37,993 bases of DNA, taken from the NCBI GenBank assembly GCA_025463925.1, contig JAODBK010000020.1, positions 1-37,993 of the forward strand. Direction: 5' to 3'. The first letter of the stretch is position 1, and each line of letters begins with the position of its first letter. This DNA comes from Acidimicrobiales bacterium (GTDB lineage: Bacteria; Actinomycetota; Acidimicrobiia; Acidimicrobiales; AC-14). The translations under genes were made by a program, and so were the position numbers. A model generated the notes under the pieces. That model was given only the letters and a program-made list of their open reading frames with translations, did not search any database and was not told where the DNA came from. This document shows, piece by piece, positions 37,592 to 37,993 of the stretch.

Positions 37592-37993
37592 CTATGCCGC
37601 TTGGGTCAACGGCGCCGCGATGTCCTCCAGCGACTTGCGTTCGGCGTCGACCCCCAGCACGATCTCGACGATCCCGCCCACGATCATGAGCGCGGCGCCG
37701 AACAGCCAGCCCCGCGCCAGCATCTCCCGGCTCCCGGTGGCGATCAGATGGCCGTAAACGAGCGGGGCGATGGCGCCGCCGACCAGCGTCCCCACGGCGT
37801 ACACCACCGCGATCGCGGACGCCCGCGTCTCGAGCGGGAAGATCTCGCTGACCGTGAGGTACGCGGCGCTCGCTCCGGCGCTGGCGAAGAAGAACATCGC
37901 CGACCAGCACAGCGCGATCGACGTCGCCGTGAGGCTGTTGTTCAGGAACAGGACGGTCGTGACGATCAGCAGGAGCCCGCTGATGATGTAGCA
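37592..37993 (-). CDS. MFS transporter, cut by the right window edge (C-terminal part)
   Basis: The last 133 codons of a gene whose start is outside the window. It shows the final helices of an MFS protein: LLLIVTTVLFLNN, a helix with MFFFASAGASAAYLTVSEIFP (split), the motif SEIFPLETRASAIAV characteristic of the sugar/metabolite-proton symporter branch, and two more helices with GWLFGAALMIVGGIVEIVLG. A cytosolic tail with AERKSLEDIA follows. It stops (TAG) only 2 nt before treS, so both are on one transcript; uptake or export of a sugar such as trehalose is plausible but unproven. Confidence 0.85.
   Translation of the reverse strand, partial: CYIISGLLLIVTTVLFLNNSLTATSIALCWSAMFFFASAGASAAYLTVSEIFPLETRASAIAVVYAVGTLVGGAIAPLVYGHLIATGSREMLARGWLFGAALMIVGGIVEIVLGVDAERKSLEDIAAPLTQAA

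Overview
The window is GC-rich (third codon positions almost always G or C) and densely packed: about 36 protein-coding genes, no stretch over 260 bp without one, and no RNA gene, insertion sequence, CRISPR array or integrase that I can see. It looks chromosomal and comes from an actinobacterium, probably a member of the class Acidimicrobiia. The reasons are the PASTA-domain Ser/Thr kinase, a ligA / MetE-like / mnmA / cysteine desulfurase neighbourhood as in Mycobacterium, an actinobacterial RDD-SpoIIM-DUF58-MoxR-DUF4350-DUF4129 envelope cluster, and the TreS-maltokinase-GlgB trehalose/glucan genes. The class-level call is inference; the phylum-level call is firmer.

Layout. (1) 1-6279, minus: a HAAT-type (branched-chain amino acid family) ABC uptake operon of four genes, each overlapping the next by ATGA: an anchored substrate-binding protein, a fused LivH-LivM permease with an unusual Cys/His tail, a fused LivF-LivG ATPase, and a secreted protein cut by the left edge. 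(2) 6454-10290: an SCP2-like protein, then a GNAT/PIG-L pair and a DHA2-type MFS exporter. (3) 10548-14927: a short-chain dehydrogenase and a four-PASTA kinase (minus), diverging from a four-gene plus-strand cluster that ends in a HIT protein. (4) 14913-21411: ligA, a MetE-like protein and a 63-residue ORF (minus), a membrane protein (plus), then cysteine desulfurase-mnmA-41-residue membrane peptide (minus), the sulfur route for tRNA 2-thiouridine. (5) 21488-29711: RDD protein (minus) diverging from SpoIIM-like (plus), followed by a six-gene minus operon: degenerate adenylate-forming enzyme, proline-rich membrane protein, DUF4129, DUF4350, MoxR ATPase, DUF58. (6) 29737-32369, plus: methyltransferase, SRPBCC protein, DUF3352-like lipoprotein. 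(7) 32357-37993, minus: partial MFS transporter, treS, mak, glgB; TreS makes maltose from trehalose, Mak phosphorylates it, and GlgB branches the glucan. The polymerase GlgE is not in the window.

The most general signal is in how genes start. At most genes that begin a transcription unit, a TANNNT -10-like hexamer lies 6-9 nt upstream of the start codon and no Shine-Dalgarno sequence is visible, which predicts leaderless mRNAs. At three junctions the upstream gene's TAG stop codon is itself the first half of the next gene's -10 hexamer. Genes inside operons are instead joined by ATGA, GTGA or TGATG overlaps. Other points worth a look are the Cys2His2-like tail on the permease, the adenylate-forming enzyme that has lost its ATP-binding motifs inside the MoxR/DUF58 operon, and the palindromes upstream of the exporter.
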